Below, in pieces: positions 31,949-43,371 of a stretch of DNA of 64,000 nt. The stretch is taken from contig NZ_JAPKNI010000009.1 in NCBI RefSeq assembly GCF_026343955.1, positions 62,001 through 126,000 of the forward strand, given 5' to 3'. Under the pieces are notes generated by a model. It ran no database searches. It saw only the letters and a list, made by a program, of their open reading frames with translations, and was not told the origin of the DNA. The translations under genes were made by a program, and so were the position numbers. Position 1 is the stretch's first letter; each line of letters starts with the position of its first letter. The stretch comes from Kaistia defluvii (lineage in GTDB: Bacteria > Pseudomonadota > Alphaproteobacteria > Rhizobiales > Kaistiaceae).

Positions 31949-32403
31949 CAGGAGCGGCCCTTCGGGGTCTTGTCGTCGATCGGCACGGCATAAAGCTCCA
32001 GGCGGTGATCGACCAGCCGGTAGCCGAGCCGGCGGGCGATCAGATCCTGCAGCGCCTCGATCTCCTCGCTGCGGAATTCGATGACGTCGCCGCTGCGCAG
32101 GTCGATCAGGTGGTCGTGATGCTCGTCGGAAACCGCCTCATAGCGGCTGCGGCCATCGCGGAAATCGTGCCGCTCGATCATGCCGGCGTCCTCGAACAGC
32201 TTCACCGTCCGGTAGACGGTCGAGATCGAGATGCGCGGATCGACGGACGAGGCGCGGCGGTAGACTTCCTCGACATCGGGATGGTCGGTGGCGACATCGA
32301 GCACGCGCGCGATGATGCGGCGCTGCTCGGTCATGCGCATGCCCTTCTCGACGCAGGCATCTTCCAGGCTCGTTGGATGCTGTAGCTCAGGTGTCACGCT
32401 CAT
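31948..32403 (-). CDS. mur: Fur-family metal regulator, Mur type
   Basis: A 151-residue Fur-family repressor with an N-terminal winged helix (ISISTVYRTVKLFEDAGMIERH) and metal-binding HHDHLID. The zinc CxxC of enteric Fur (HHDHLICLDCG) is replaced by LIDLRSG. This is the pattern of rhizobial Mur, which senses manganese, while RirA and Irr handle iron. The ATG directly abuts AGGAG; a GTG two codons on has better spacing, so the start may be 32397. Confidence 0.88.
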   Translation of the reverse strand: MSVTPELQHPTSLEDACVEKGMRMTEQRRIIARVLDVATDHPDVEEVYRRASSVDPRISISTVYRTVKLFEDAGMIERHDFRDGRSRYEAVSDEHHDHLIDLRSGDVIEFRSEEIEALQDLIARRLGYRLVDHRLELYAVPIDDKTPKGRS

Positions 32404-32439
32404 CTCCTGCCCCTCGGACCTCGCACGAAACGTCGGCGC

Positions 32440-32928
32440 TTAGCGGAGTTGCAGCCGCATGACAAGCGCGGTGCCGCCCGGCCCCTGGCCATCGGCATAG
32501 TAACCCTTCCGGCGTCCGACTTCGACAAATCCAAGCGATCTGTAGAGGGAGACGGCGCTCGCATTGTTCTCGTCGACCTCGAGAAAGACCTCGGGGACAA
32601 GTTCGCGGTAGAGCGCCCGCAGCGCGTCTTCCATCAGCAGGCGGCCATAGCCACGCCCGCGGGCGCCCGGCGCCACGGCGATCGTCAGCACCTCGGCCTC
32701 GCCCGCGACGGTGCGCACCAGGATGAAGCCCTGCGGCCGCCGCGTGCCAAACAGCGATTCCCGCCGCAGCACATGACCCGTCACCGTCTTGTCGGCGATC
32801 AGGCCGTCGATCTCGTCGGCGCTCCAGCCGCGGCGGAAGCCGGCCGCGTGGATCTCGACCAGCGCGTCGACATCGGCAGGGTCCACGGCGTCGAGGATGA
32901 TGCGGGGCCGCAGCAGAAGGTCCATCAT
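32440..32928 (-). CDS. rimI: Ribosomal-protein-alanine acetyltransferase RimI-like
   Basis: A 162-residue GNAT acetyltransferase with the acetyl-CoA motif VAPGARGRGYGRLLM and the conserved LEVDENNASAVSLYRSLGF. It probably acetylates the N-terminus of a ribosomal protein such as S18. The first ATG overlaps the tsaB stop (ATGA), and a second follows at once. TsaB-RimI adjacency is common. Confidence 0.9.
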   Translation of the reverse strand: MMDLLLRPRIILDAVDPADVDALVEIHAAGFRRGWSADEIDGLIADKTVTGHVLRRESLFGTRRPQGFILVRTVAGEAEVLTIAVAPGARGRGYGRLLMEDALRALYRELVPEVFLEVDENNASAVSLYRSLGFVEVGRRKGYYADGQGPGGTALVMRLQLR

Positions 32929-33587
32929 TGGCGCGCAATTCCCTTGTGAAGCTGCGGCTTGGCGTCAGGGGGCTTGAGGTAGAGCGGCTTCGGCGGGTGG
33001 CCCGCCGGATCGAGGCGCCCCCCCAGCGAAAGCAGCGTCGCGATATCCGGCGCCGAACGGTCGTGGACCACCCGATCCGGGCGCTCCAGTCGGATCGCGC
33101 CCGCCCCCGCCAGATCGGCGTCCGATTCGGCGGCGAGCGCCGCGAAATGGCCGATCGAGGCGAGCGCCGCCTCGCCGGCCGGCTCCAGCGTCGCCGAAAA
33201 CAGCTGGCCATAGAGTTCGTCGCCACGGGCCGGCAGCAGGGCGAGGATCGGCCGATCGCTGGCGGGCGGGCGCAGGCTCGCGGCTAGGGCGGCATGGCTG
33301 AGCAGCGTGCCGACGCCGACGACCGGAACGCGGTGGACCAGCGCCAGGCCGCGCGCGGCGGCGATGCCGACGCGCAGGCCGGTGAACGAGCCGGGCCCGA
33401 CCGAAACGGCGATGCGGCGGATCGCCGATACCGCCACGCCGGCCTCGGCCAGCAGCGCGGCGATCTCGGGCATCAGCCGCTCGGCATGGCCCTTGCCGAT
33501 GGTCTCGGCGCGCAAAAAGACAGCCCCGCCGGCCGAAAGGCCAACGGAGCAATTTTCAAGGGCGGTATCGATGGCAAGCAGGGTCAT
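32925..33587 (-). CDS. tsaB: tRNA threonylcarbamoyladenosine biosynthesis protein TsaB
   Basis: A 220-residue non-catalytic partner of TsaD in making t6A37 on tRNAs that read ANN codons. The ASKHA-fold N-terminus MTLLAIDTALENCSVGL and the SVGPGSFTGLRVGIAAARGLA segment are typical. It lies between the NifU-like gene and rimI and overlaps the latter. Confidence 0.95.
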   Translation of the reverse strand: MTLLAIDTALENCSVGLSAGGAVFLRAETIGKGHAERLMPEIAALLAEAGVAVSAIRRIAVSVGPGSFTGLRVGIAAARGLALVHRVPVVGVGTLLSHAALAASLRPPASDRPILALLPARGDELYGQLFSATLEPAGEAALASIGHFAALAAESDADLAGAGAIRLERPDRVVHDRSAPDIATLLSLGGRLDPAGHPPKPLYLKPPDAKPQLHKGIARQ

Positions 33588-33632
33588 CAGACCCGGATAG
33601 AGCCAGAAGGCGGGGCTGTCGAGCGCCGCGGA

Positions 33633-34193
33633 TCAGGAAACTGCCTCAACCTCGCGAACTTCCGGCACGAAATGACGCAGGAGGTTCTGGATGCCGTGCT
33701 TGAGGGTCGCCGTCGAGGACGGGCAGCCGGCGCAGGAGCCGCGCATGTTGAGATAGACGACGCCATCGCGGAAACCCTGGAAGGTGATGTCGCCGCCATC
33801 CTGCGCCACGGCCGGACGGACCCGCGTCTCGATCAGTTCCTTGATCGTCTCGACCAGCTCGGCGTCGCCCTCCTCGAAGAACTCGCCCTGGTCGGGGGTA
33901 TGCGGCTTCAGCGTCGCCATGACCGGAACACCGGCCATGAAGTGCTCCATGATCGCGCCGAGGATGGCGGGCTTCATGTGCTGCCACTCGCCCTCCTTCT
34001 TGGTCACGCTGATGAAGTCATGCCCCAGGAACACGCCGGCCACGCCATTGACGGCGAACAGACGCTCGGCCAGCGGCGAACGCTCGGCCTCGTCGGGATC
34101 GCGGAAATCGGCCGTGCTTTCCGGCAGGACGAGCCGGCCGGGCAGGAACTTCAAGGTCGACGGATTCGGCGTCGCTTCGGTTTGGATGAACAT
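33633..34193 (-). CDS. NifU/NfuA-type Fe-S cluster scaffold or carrier
   Basis: A 186-residue protein. The N-terminal Nfu_N domain (MFIQTEATPNPSTLKFLPG) is followed by a C-terminal NifU domain with CAGC near residue 155. These proteins carry Fe-S clusters to target enzymes. GGAG lies nine bases before the ATG. Nearby genes for Fe-S enzymes include miaB here and hemW and queG further along, though no direct link is shown. Confidence 0.93.
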   Translation of the reverse strand: MFIQTEATPNPSTLKFLPGRLVLPESTADFRDPDEAERSPLAERLFAVNGVAGVFLGHDFISVTKKEGEWQHMKPAILGAIMEHFMAGVPVMATLKPHTPDQGEFFEEGDAELVETIKELIETRVRPAVAQDGGDITFQGFRDGVVYLNMRGSCAGCPSSTATLKHGIQNLLRHFVPEVREVEAVS

Positions 34194-34314
34194 GATGCGG
34201 GCTCCGTGCGATCTTGTTTAGAACATTTCTAGAAGCGCATAGTAGTCACTGCGACCCTTCCGTCCAAGCGGAATCAGGGCCTGAGCGCTAAAATCGTAGT
34301 CTTGCAGTCAGGTT

Positions 34315-34809
34315 TCAAGCGATGGCGGCGATGTCGTCGTCGGAAAGCGTGCCGGGCACGATGGTGATCGGCACCGGGAAGGTTGCCGCCAGCTTGCCGG
34401 CGATCGAGGAAACCAGCGGGCCCGGGCCTTCCTTGTCGGTGCCGGCGGCCAGAATCAGGATGGCGATATCCTCGTCCGCCTCGATCAGCGCGGTGATCTG
34501 CTCGGCGCGGGTGCCCTCGCGAATCACCAGCTCCGGCTCGATCGAGGAGTGGCGGCGGGCGAGATCGGCGAAGCGGCCGAGCGTCGTCTCGGCCTCGTCC
34601 ATCGCCTCGGCGCGCATGATGTTTTCCACACCGATCCAGTGCTGGAAGCCGGTCGGCTCGATCACGTAGAGCAGCACCAGGCCGCCGCTGGTTCGATCGG
34701 CGCGGCGCGCGCCATAGATGACGGCGCGCGAGCATTCGGGCGTGTCGTCGATCACCGCCAGAAACTTGCGGCGGTGACCGGTCTCGGTGCTCTTGCGCTT
34801 CATCAGCAT
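34315..34809 (-). CDS. Universal stress protein family (UspA)
   Basis: A 164-residue single-domain protein. The start KFLAVIDDTPECSRAVIYGARRA and the central EADEDIAILILAAGTDKEG fit the UspA fold. The glycine-rich nucleotide loop is atypical, so ATP binding is uncertain. It stands alone between trpS and the NifU-like gene. Confidence 0.85.
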   Translation of the reverse strand: MLMKRKSTETGHRRKFLAVIDDTPECSRAVIYGARRADRTSGGLVLLYVIEPTGFQHWIGVENIMRAEAMDEAETTLGRFADLARRHSSIEPELVIREGTRAEQITALIEADEDIAILILAAGTDKEGPGPLVSSIAGKLAATFPVPITIVPGTLSDDDIAAIA

Positions 34810-34860
34810 GGTTCGATGCTGCCATTCGGCGAGCTTGGCCGCAAGCCGCCGAAAAGCCCG

Positions 34861-35901
34861 CTACTTGCGGCGGATGAAGCCGACGACGTCCTTGACGCCG
34901 TCGAGGATCGGGCGGGCGATCGCGTCGGCGCGCGCCGCGCCATCGGCGAGGATCGCGTCGATATGGCCGGGATCGGCCATCAGGCGGCGCATCTCGCCGC
35001 CGACGGGGCCGAGCTTCTCGACCGCGAGATCCGCCAGCGCCGGCTTGAAGCCGGAGAACTGCTGGCCGCCGAACTGGCGCAGAACCTCGTCCTTCGACAG
35101 GCCGGACAGCGCGGCATAGATGCCGACGAGGTTGTCGGCCTCGGGACGGCCCTTCAGCCCCTCGACATCGCCGGGCAGCGGCTCGGCATCGGTCTTGGCC
35201 TTGCGGATCTTCTGCGCGATGCCGTCGGCGTCGTCGGTCAGGTTGATGCGCGAATAATCGGACGGATCCGACTTCGACATCTTCTTGGTGCCGTCGCGCA
35301 GCGACATGATTCGGGTGGCCGGGCCGGTGATGACCGGCTCGGTGATCGGGAAATAGGCATCGCCGAAGCCATGCGCCGCGATCGATTCCGAGTAGTCATT
35401 GTTGAACTTCTGCGCGATGTCTCGCGTCAGTTCGAGGTGCTGCTTCTGGTCCTCGCCGACGGGCACATGCGTCGCCTGGTAGGCGAGGATGTCGGCCGCC
35501 ATCAGGCTCGGATAGGCGAGAAGGCCGAGCGAGGCGTTTTCCTTGTCCTTGCCGGCCTTGTCCTTGAACTGCGTCATGCGGTTCATCCAGCCGATGCGCG
35601 CGACGCAATTGAAGATCCAGGCCAGTTCCGCATGGGCGGAAACCTGGCTCTGGTTGAAGACGATATGCGACACGGGATCGATGCCGGCAGCGACGAAGGC
35701 GGCGGTGACCTCGCGGATCTGCCGCGTCAGCTCGGTCGGATCCTGCCAGACGGTGATCGCGTGCATGTCGACGACGCAATAGATGCACTCATTGGCGTCC
35801 TGCAGGGCGACGAAATTGACGATCGCGCCGAGATAGTTGCCAAGGTGCAGATTGCCGGTCGGCTGGACGCCGGAAAAGATGCGCGTCTTGAATTCGGTCA
35901 T
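34861..35901 (-). CDS. trpS: Tryptophanyl-tRNA synthetase
   Basis: A 346-residue class I synthetase. The HIGH-type motif is [10 protein letters not shown] (about residues 17-26) and the KMSKS loop is [11 protein letters not shown] (about 207-217). GGGG lies six bases before the ATG. It is downstream of murJ, the order often seen in Rhizobiales. Confidence 0.98.
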   Translation of the reverse strand: MTEFKTRIFSGVQPTGNLHLGNYLGAIVNFVALQDANECIYCVVDMHAITVWQDPTELTRQIREVTAAFVAAGIDPVSHIVFNQSQVSAHAELAWIFNCVARIGWMNRMTQFKDKAGKDKENASLGLLAYPSLMAADILAYQATHVPVGEDQKQHLELTRDIAQKFNNDYSESIAAHGFGDAYFPITEPVITGPATRIMSLRDGTKKMSKSDPSDYSRINLTDDADGIAQKIRKAKTDAEPLPGDVEGLKGRPEADNLVGIYAALSGLSKDEVLRQFGGQQFSGFKPALADLAVEKLGPVGGEMRRLMADPGHIDAILADGAARADAIARPILDGVKDVVGFIRRK

Positions 35902-35963
35902 CAGAAACCCCGTTTTTCCGGCGCGTTATGGCGCGACGTGTCGATGCGCGCAAGCGCGGAAGG

Positions 35964-37529
35964 TTAGCGGCGCCGACGGTTGCGCAGCTTGCCGACGATC
36001 GTGCCGAAATGGACGACGCCGGTCAGCTGGCAGAACAGCGCGAACAGCACGAGCCCGATCCCGCAGATCGTGCCCATGGCGACGGCACGGAACAGGATCC
36101 GCTGGTCGGCGAAATAGGGCTCGGCCCACCAGGCGGCGAGGAAGATCGAAAGCCCCATCGCCATCGCGGCGACCAGCACCATCGGCATGTTGCGCTTGAC
36201 CTTGTCGTCGAACAGGAAATGCCCGCGCCGGTGCAGCGCCCAGCCGAGCAGCGCCGCATTGACCCAGCCCGAGAGGCTGGTGGCGATGGCAATGCCGACA
36301 TAGGTCAAGGATGGGAACAGCGCCAGCGAGCCGACGATGTTGACGGCGACGCCGATGGCGGCGAACCACATCGGCGTCTTGGTATCCTCGCGGGCGAAGA
36401 AGCCCGGCGACAGCACCTTGATCAGCACGAAGGCCGGCAGGCCGACGGCATAGCCCATCAGCGTATGGGCGGTGGCAAGCGTATCGTCCAACCCGAATTC
36501 GCCGCGCTGGAACAGTACCTGGACGATCGGCTTGGCCAGCACGAACAGCGCGATCGCGGCCGGCAGGGTCAGCGTCATCGCGAATTCGAGGCTGCGGTTC
36601 TGGGTGTAGTGAACGAGATCGGTGCGTCCCGAGCGGACATGGCGCGACAGGTCCGGCAGCATGACGACGGCGATGGTCGCGCCGACAATGCCGAGCGGCA
36701 GCTGGTACAGGCGATCGGCATAGCCGAGGATGGCGATGGCGCCCGGTGCGAAGGAAGCGATCATCGTGCCGATGACGATGTTGATCTGGGTGACGCCGCC
36801 GGCGATCAGGCCCGGCACGGCGAGGGTCGTCAGCCGGCGCACCCCGGCGGTCAGGCGCGGCCAGCGCAGCTTCAGCAACAGGCCGTTGCGCCAGGCGTCG
36901 ACGATGACGACGGCCAGCTGGAACACGCCGCCGATCAGCGTCGCCCAGGAAAGCAGAATGCCGGCCTCGGCCGTATTCTCCAGCCTGTTGAACAGGATGT
37001 AGGCGAGCGCCGCCACCAGCACGACGTTGAGCAGGGCGGGCGCCATCGCCGCCGCCATGAAGCGGCCCTGCGCGTTGAGCACGCCGCTATAGAGCGCCAG
37101 CAGCGAGATCAGCGTCAGATAGGGGAAGGAGATCCGCGTCAGCAGCACGGCGAGATCGAATTTCGACGGATCGGACACGAAGCCGGGCGCCATCACATAC
37201 ATGAGCGGCACCATCGCGATCAGCGCGATCACGGTGAGCACGATCAGGAAGGCGAACAGCGCCGACAAGGCCTCGGAGCCGAACTGCTTGGCTTCGTCGA
37301 TGCCATCCGCCTCGAGCTTTCCGGCAAACAGCGGAATGAAGGCCGAGGAAAACGCCCCTTCGGCGAACAGCCGGCGAAACAGATTGGGAAACCGGAAGGC
37401 GACCATGAACGCATCGGCCACCGGTCCGGTGCCGAGCGCGGCCGCCATGAACATGTCGCGGACGAAGCCGAGAAGCCGGCTCGATGTCGTCGAGCCACCG
37501 ACGGTGACAAAGTTTTTCAGCAGAGACAT
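35964..37529 (-). CDS. murJ: Lipid II flippase MurJ
   Basis: A polytopic inner-membrane protein of about 521 residues of the MviN/MurJ family. It moves lipid II to the outer leaflet for peptidoglycan synthesis. Many hydrophobic segments are visible, and MSLLKNFVTVGG and RDMFMAAALGTGPVADAFMV are typical of the N-terminus. I chose the ATG at 37529, with AGG five bases upstream; a GTG two codons earlier is possible. It lies between glnD and trpS. Confidence 0.96.
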   Translation of the reverse strand: MSLLKNFVTVGGSTTSSRLLGFVRDMFMAAALGTGPVADAFMVAFRFPNLFRRLFAEGAFSSAFIPLFAGKLEADGIDEAKQFGSEALSALFAFLIVLTVIALIAMVPLMYVMAPGFVSDPSKFDLAVLLTRISFPYLTLISLLALYSGVLNAQGRFMAAAMAPALLNVVLVAALAYILFNRLENTAEAGILLSWATLIGGVFQLAVVIVDAWRNGLLLKLRWPRLTAGVRRLTTLAVPGLIAGGVTQINIVIGTMIASFAPGAIAILGYADRLYQLPLGIVGATIAVVMLPDLSRHVRSGRTDLVHYTQNRSLEFAMTLTLPAAIALFVLAKPIVQVLFQRGEFGLDDTLATAHTLMGYAVGLPAFVLIKVLSPGFFAREDTKTPMWFAAIGVAVNIVGSLALFPSLTYVGIAIATSLSGWVNAALLGWALHRRGHFLFDDKVKRNMPMVLVAAMAMGLSIFLAAWWAEPYFADQRILFRAVAMGTICGIGLVLFALFCQLTGVVHFGTIVGKLRNRRRR

Positions 37530-37643
37530 TGCCACCTGGCGGATCGAAGGAGGACGGGGCCGCCCGCACCCGCGGGCGGGCCGAGTTACGCCTTTGGTTG
37601 CTGGAAAATCAAGGCAAAGCGAAGGCTTCGCCGGCGCGCCGCC

Positions 37644-40421
37644 TCAGCCGGCCTTGCGGGTCGACGTCTTGTCCTGCGCCGTGACGCCTTCGAAGGCCTG
37701 ATGCAGGCGGCGGCGGATGCTCGCCTCGCGGTTGGCATTCATCACCTTCCGTCCAGTGAGATCGGTGACATAGAACACGTCGACCGCCCGTTCGCCGAAG
37801 GTGACGACATGCGCCGAGGCGATGTTGAGGTTCAGATCCGAGATCGAGCGCGTTAGATCATAGAGCAGCCCAGGGCGATCCAGCCCCGATGCCTCGATCG
37901 CCGTGAACTGGTTCGACCAGGAATTGTCGAGCAGGATCCGGGTCTCGACGCTGAAGGCCTTGATCTTGGCCCGCGGCTTCGCCTTCTTGGCGATCGCCTC
38001 CGGCAGCGCGACGGCGCCCGAAAGGGCCTGCTCGATCAGCGCGCCGACCTTCAGCGCGCGGGTCATCTCCTCCTCGTCGGTATCGAACTCCCGCGCGATG
38101 AAGATCGTGTCGATCGCGAGCCCGTCGGTGGTCGTGAAGATCTGCGCGTCGACGATGTTGCCGCCCGCCGCCGTGCAGGCGCCGGCGATCATCGACAGCA
38201 GGCGCGGATGATCCGGCGCCAGCACGGTGATCTCGGTGATGGCCTCGAAGGCATGCGTCGACACTGCCGTCGCCAGCGTCTGGCCGGACCGGTCGGCGTT
38301 GCGGATCAGCGAGGCGTGGGCGATCTTGCGCGGCAGGTCGACGCGCAGCCAGTAGGCGGGATAGTGGCGGTCGCGATAGGCGTCGAGTTCGGCCTGCGGC
38401 CAGTCCTTCAGGGCCTCGACCAGTTCGGCCTTGGCCGCCGCGACGCGCTCGTCGCGCGATACCTGGCTGTGGCCGCCGGTCAGATGCGGCTCGGTCTCGT
38501 AATAGAGCGTGCGCAGCAGCTGGCCCTTCCAGCCGTTCCACACGCCCGGCCCCACCGCCTTGATGTCGGCGATGGTCAGGATGAGCAGCATCTTCAGCCG
38601 CTCCAGGCTCTGCACAACGGCCGCGAAATCCTGGATCGTCTTGCGGTCGCCGAGATCGCGCGACTGCGCCGTCATGCTCATCAAGAGGTGATGCTCGATC
38701 AGCCAGGCGACCGTCTCGGTCTGCGCCGGCGTCAGCCCGAGGCGCGGCCCGAGCCGGCGCGCCACCCGGGCGCCGGCGATGGAATGATCCTCCGGCCGGC
38801 CCTTGGCGACGTCGTGCAGGAACATCGCCACGTAAAGCGCGGTGCGATCCTGGATCGTCGGCATCACCATGTTGGCGAGCGGATGCTCCTCGCTGCGCGC
38901 GCCGGCATCGATCTCGGCCAGCACGCCGACGGAACGGATCAGATGCTCGTCCACCGTATAGTGATGGTACATGTTGAACTGCATCATCGCCACGACCTTG
39001 CCGAAATCCGGCACGAAGCGGCCGAGCACGCCGGCCTCGTTCATGCGGCGGATGACGGTTTCGGGCTGGTTGCGCGAGGCAAGCAGTTCGAGGAACAGCC
39101 GGTTCGCCTCGGGGTCGTCGCGCAGCTTGCCGTCAATCAGCTTCAGCGAGCGCGTCACCTCCTTCATCGCGTCGGGATGGAAGGCGAGGTTGTGCCTGTC
39201 GGCGAGGTGGAAGATGCGGATCAGGTTGACCGGGTCGCGCGCGAAGATGTCGGGCGCCGCCATGTTGATGCGGTCATGCTCGACGATGAAATCACTGGAA
39301 TCCGTGATCTTGCGGCGGCGGCGGCGCGAGCCGAAATTGAAGAAGCGGTTCAGCAAAGGCGCCGGCTTGGCGTTCTCCTCCTCCAGCCCGGCGCAGAAGA
39401 TCATCGTCAGGTCGCCGACATCCTTGGCGACCAGGAAGTAGTGCTTCATGAAGCGCTCGACATCCTTCATCCCGGGATGCGAGGTGTAGCCGAGGCGAAC
39501 CGCCATCTCGCGCTGGACGTCGAAGGAAAGCCGCTCTTCCGGCCGGCCGGTCAGGAAATGCAGGTGGCAGCGCACCGACCAGAGAAAATCCTCGGACTTG
39601 CGGAACAGCGCCAGTTCGGAGCGCGAGAACAGGCCCGCCTCGACCAGCGCGTTGCCCGAGCGGACATGGTAGAAATACTTGGCGATCCAGAACAGCGTGT
39701 GCAGGTCGCGCAGGCCGCCCTTGCCTTCCTTGACGTTGGGCTCGACCAGATAGCGCGAGGCCCCCTGGCGACGGTGACGCTCGTCGCGCTCGGCGAGCTT
39801 CGCGGCGATGAACTCCGGACCGGTGCCCCTGACCACCTCCGCGTCAAAACGCTGCGTGAGTTCGTCGAACAGCTTCTCGTCGCCCCAGAGAAAGCGGGAT
39901 TCGAGGATCGCCGTGCGGATCGTCATGTCGCCGCGCGACAGGCGGATGCATTCTTCGAGGTTGCGCGTGGCATGGCCAACCTTGAGGCCGAGATCCCACA
40001 GCATGTAGAGCACGAATTCGACGACGCTCTCGCCCCACGGCGTCTGCTTGTAGGGCAGCACGAACAGGAGATCGATGTCGGAACCGGGCGCGAGCATGCC
40101 GCGGCCATAGCCGCCGACGGCGACCAGCGCCATGCGCTCGGCCGAGGTCGGATTCTCGGCCGGATAGATGTGGCGGATGGCGACCTCGTAGATCGCGCCG
40201 ATCACGTCGTCCTGCAGCTTCGAGAGCGTCCGCGCGCAGGCGCTGCCATGACCATCGGCGATCAGCTGCGCCTCGGCGGCGGCTCGGCCGTCGCGCAGCA
40301 CCTGCTTCAGATGGGCGAGCACGGCCGACCGCAGCGCCGCCTTGTCCCGTCCAGGCGCCAGCGCGTGCAGTTCCGCCGCGAGCGGGGAGCGGTCGAGGAG
40401 CGCGGTATCGGATCGGGTCAT
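37644..40421 (-). CDS. glnD: Bifunctional PII uridylyltransferase/uridylyl-removing enzyme
   Basis: The nitrogen sensor that uridylylates PII proteins when glutamine is low. The nucleotidyltransferase motif is [11 protein letters not shown] (near residue 110). The HD domain has [11 protein letters not shown] and FLHDVAKG, and two ACT domains lie at the C-terminus. I chose the ATG giving MTRSDTALL (about 925 residues); the frame is open to 40478, and neither start has a strong ribosome-binding site. It follows mutS closely. Confidence 0.96.
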   Translation of the reverse strand: MTRSDTALLDRSPLAAELHALAPGRDKAALRSAVLAHLKQVLRDGRAAAEAQLIADGHGSACARTLSKLQDDVIGAIYEVAIRHIYPAENPTSAERMALVAVGGYGRGMLAPGSDIDLLFVLPYKQTPWGESVVEFVLYMLWDLGLKVGHATRNLEECIRLSRGDMTIRTAILESRFLWGDEKLFDELTQRFDAEVVRGTGPEFIAAKLAERDERHRRQGASRYLVEPNVKEGKGGLRDLHTLFWIAKYFYHVRSGNALVEAGLFSRSELALFRKSEDFLWSVRCHLHFLTGRPEERLSFDVQREMAVRLGYTSHPGMKDVERFMKHYFLVAKDVGDLTMIFCAGLEEENAKPAPLLNRFFNFGSRRRRRKITDSSDFIVEHDRINMAAPDIFARDPVNLIRIFHLADRHNLAFHPDAMKEVTRSLKLIDGKLRDDPEANRLFLELLASRNQPETVIRRMNEAGVLGRFVPDFGKVVAMMQFNMYHHYTVDEHLIRSVGVLAEIDAGARSEEHPLANMVMPTIQDRTALYVAMFLHDVAKGRPEDHSIAGARVARRLGPRLGLTPAQTETVAWLIEHHLLMSMTAQSRDLGDRKTIQDFAAVVQSLERLKMLLILTIADIKAVGPGVWNGWKGQLLRTLYYETEPHLTGGHSQVSRDERVAAAKAELVEALKDWPQAELDAYRDRHYPAYWLRVDLPRKIAHASLIRNADRSGQTLATAVSTHAFEAITEITVLAPDHPRLLSMIAGACTAAGGNIVDAQIFTTTDGLAIDTIFIAREFDTDEEEMTRALKVGALIEQALSGAVALPEAIAKKAKPRAKIKAFSVETRILLDNSWSNQFTAIEASGLDRPGLLYDLTRSISDLNLNIASAHVVTFGERAVDVFYVTDLTGRKVMNANREASIRRRLHQAFEGVTAQDKTSTRKAG

Positions 40422-40503
40422 GGAGGCAATCGGCGTTGGGGCATGGGAAATCAGGCCGAACCGTAGACCGCTTTCCATGCCCGCGCCAATAGATGGCGGC
40501 GCG

Positions 40504-43218
40504 TCAGGGGTGACGCGGCCGCAGCGCCTTCAGCCGATAAAGCGCCTCCAGCGCCTCGCGCGGGGTCATTTCGTCCGGCTGCAGCCCGTCGAGCGCGGGG
40601 CCGAGCGTATCTTCCGCAACGACAGGCTGCGGTTTCGCCGCCAAAGCCGCGAAAAGCGGCAAATCGTCGATCAGCGTCGCCGCGGGGGATTTCCGGTCGG
40701 TTTCCTCCAGATGCGAGAGCACGTCGCGCGCCCGCGCCACCACGGAGGCCGGCAGGCCGGCGAGCTTCGCCACCTGGATGCCATAGGAGCGATCGGCGGC
40801 GCCGGCGACGATCTCGTGCAGGAAGACGACGTCGCCGTTCCATTCCTTGACCCGGACGGTGGCGTTCTCCAGCCGGTCGAGCCGCTGCGACAGCGCCGTC
40901 AGCTCGTGATAATGCGTCGCGAACAGGCCGCGCGAACGGTTGACCTCGTGCAGATGCTCGATCGCCGCCCAGGCGATCGACAGGCCGTCGAAGGTCGCCG
41001 TGCCACGGCCGATCTCGTCGAGGATGACCAGCGAGCGGTCGGTCGCCTGGTTGAGGATCGCCGCCGTCTCGACCATCTCGACCATGAAGGTCGAACGCCC
41101 GCGGGCGAGGTCGTCGGCCGCGCCGACGCGGCTGAACAGCCGGTCGACGATGCCGATATGGGCGCTGTCCGCCGGCACGTAGGAGCCGATCTGGGCGAGG
41201 ATGGCGATCAGGCCGTTCTGGCGCAGGAAGGTCGACTTACCGGCCATGTTCGGACCGGTGATCAGCCAGATCCGGCCGGGCTTGCCCTCCTTGCGCGCGC
41301 CGAGTTCGCAGCCATTGGCGACGAAGGCGACGCTGCCCTCGCGCTTCAGCGCCTGCTCGACCACCGGATGGCGGCCGCCCTGGATCGAGAAGGCGAGCGA
41401 GGGATCGACCACCGGGCGGGCGTAGTTGTCGGTCTCGGCGAGCGTCGCCAGCGCCGCCGTCACGTCGATCACGGCGAGCGCCGCTGCCACCGCCTTCAGC
41501 GCGTCCGAGACACCGACCACATGCGCCAATAGCGCGTCAAAAGTCGCCTGCTCGATCGCCAGCGCCCGGTCGCCGGCGGAAGCGATCTTCGCCTCCAGCT
41601 CGGCCAGTTCGGTGGTGATGAAGCGCATGGCGCCGGCCATGGTCTGGCGATGGATGTAGCGGCCGGCATGATCGGCGCCGAGCAGCCGCTCGCCATATTG
41701 CTGCGGCACCTCGATGAAGTAGCCGAGTACGTTGTTGTGCTTGATCTTCAGCGCCTTGATGTCGGTCTCGGCCGAATAGGTCGCCTGCAGCCCGGCGATC
41801 ACCTGGCGGCTCTCGTCGCGCAGCGCCCGCGTCGTGTCGAGATCGGCGTCATAGCCCGGACGGACGAAGCCGCCGTCGCGCTTCAGCAGCGGCAATTCGT
41901 CGGCCAGAGCGCCCGCCAGTTCGGCGGCGAGGTCGTGCGGCGCGCCGAGCAGCGCGGCGCGGGCGGCGACGAGTTCGTCGGGCAGCGCCGCATCGGCCTC
42001 GCCGAGCACCTCGGCCAGGCGCGCCGCCGCATCGAGCGAGAAGCGGATGCCGGCGAGATCGCGCGGGCCGCCGCGATTGAGCGACAGGCGCGACAGGGCG
42101 CGGGCGAGATCGGGGCTCGCGCCCAGCGCCTCGCGGATCACGCCCCGGCGACGGCCGAGCTTCAACATGTAGTCGAGCGCGTCGAGGCGGCGCTCGATCA
42201 GCGCGGGGTCGGTCGAGGGGCTGGAAAGCCGCTCGGCCAGCAGCCGCGATCCGGCGCCCGTCACGGTGCGGTCGATGGCGGCGAGCAGGCTGCCGCGCCG
42301 TTCGCCCGACAGCGTGCGCACCAGCTCCAGATTGGCGCGGGTGGCCGCATCGATCAGCATCACGGCGCCGTCGCTCTCGCGCACCGGGCGCGACAGCGGC
42401 GGCCGCTCGCCGATCTGCGTCTTCTCAACATAGGCGAGCGCCGCCGCCGCCGCCGAGAGCTCGACGCGGGAGAAGGAGCCGAGCCCGTCCAGCGTGTTGA
42501 CGCCGAAATAGGCGGCGAGCCGGGCGCCGGCGGTCGAACCGTCGAAGAAGGCGCCGGGCAGCGGCGTCACCGCGACGGCAAGCTCGCGCACAAAGGGGCC
42601 GAGCGTATCGTCGGCGAAGAAACTGTCGGGCACCAGCAGCTCGCGCGGGTCGACGCGGGCGATATCGGCGGAGAGCCGCAGCTGGTCGGTCTCGGCCAGG
42701 CGGAAGTCCCCGGTCGAGATATCGATCCAGGCGATCGAAAAGCGGTCGCTGCCATCCGCCGCCGCGCCGCGCAGCCGCGCCACCGCGGCGAGGTAGTTGT
42801 TGCGGCCGGCGTCGAGCAGCGTGTCCTCGGTCAGCGTGCCCGGCGTCACCAGGCGCACGACGCCGCGCTTCACCACCGATTTGCCGGGCCGCTTCTTCGC
42901 CTCGGCCGGATCTTCCTGCTGTTCGCAGACCGCGACCCGATGTCCCAGCGAGATCAGCTTCTGCAGATAATCATTGGCGGCATGCACCGGCACGCCGCAC
43001 ATCGGGATGTCATCGCCCAGATGCTTGCCGCGCTTGGTCAGGGTGATGCCGAGCGCCCGCGAGGCGATCTCCGCATCCTCGAAGAACATCTCGTAGAAGT
43101 CGCCCATCCGGTAGAAAAGCAGGCTGCCGGGATTGGCTGCCTTGATCTCGAGGAACTGCTCCATCATCGGCGTGGGACGGAGCGCGGCGGCGTCGGGGGC
43201 GGAGCGGGGATCAAGCAT
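40504..43218 (-). CDS. mutS: DNA mismatch repair protein MutS
   Basis: A 904-residue mismatch-recognition ATPase. The N-terminal mismatch motif [15 protein letters not shown] contains the Phe-x-Glu pair. The C-terminal ATPase has Walker [23 protein letters not shown] and the helix-turn-helix [11 protein letters not shown]. No mutL is in the window. It is divergent from maeB across 153 bases. Confidence 0.98.
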   Translation of the reverse strand: MLDPRSAPDAAALRPTPMMEQFLEIKAANPGSLLFYRMGDFYEMFFEDAEIASRALGITLTKRGKHLGDDIPMCGVPVHAANDYLQKLISLGHRVAVCEQQEDPAEAKKRPGKSVVKRGVVRLVTPGTLTEDTLLDAGRNNYLAAVARLRGAAADGSDRFSIAWIDISTGDFRLAETDQLRLSADIARVDPRELLVPDSFFADDTLGPFVRELAVAVTPLPGAFFDGSTAGARLAAYFGVNTLDGLGSFSRVELSAAAAALAYVEKTQIGERPPLSRPVRESDGAVMLIDAATRANLELVRTLSGERRGSLLAAIDRTVTGAGSRLLAERLSSPSTDPALIERRLDALDYMLKLGRRRGVIREALGASPDLARALSRLSLNRGGPRDLAGIRFSLDAAARLAEVLGEADAALPDELVAARAALLGAPHDLAAELAGALADELPLLKRDGGFVRPGYDADLDTTRALRDESRQVIAGLQATYSAETDIKALKIKHNNVLGYFIEVPQQYGERLLGADHAGRYIHRQTMAGAMRFITTELAELEAKIASAGDRALAIEQATFDALLAHVVGVSDALKAVAAALAVIDVTAALATLAETDNYARPVVDPSLAFSIQGGRHPVVEQALKREGSVAFVANGCELGARKEGKPGRIWLITGPNMAGKSTFLRQNGLIAILAQIGSYVPADSAHIGIVDRLFSRVGAADDLARGRSTFMVEMVETAAILNQATDRSLVILDEIGRGTATFDGLSIAWAAIEHLHEVNRSRGLFATHYHELTALSQRLDRLENATVRVKEWNGDVVFLHEIVAGAADRSYGIQVAKLAGLPASVVARARDVLSHLEETDRKSPAATLIDDLPLFAALAAKPQPVVAEDTLGPALDGLQPDEMTPREALEALYRLKALRPRHP

Positions 43219-43371
43219 GGCGCGACGCTAGCAAAACGTTGAAGGTGTTTCACCCTCGCCACCGCGATCGGCATGCTTGAGATCACAGAAACCGGTGATA
43301 TCGTCCGCATCCGCATTTTTGAGACGGCGAATGCCGTCCGCCCCGGAAACGCCTGACGCCGAGCCCTCTCC

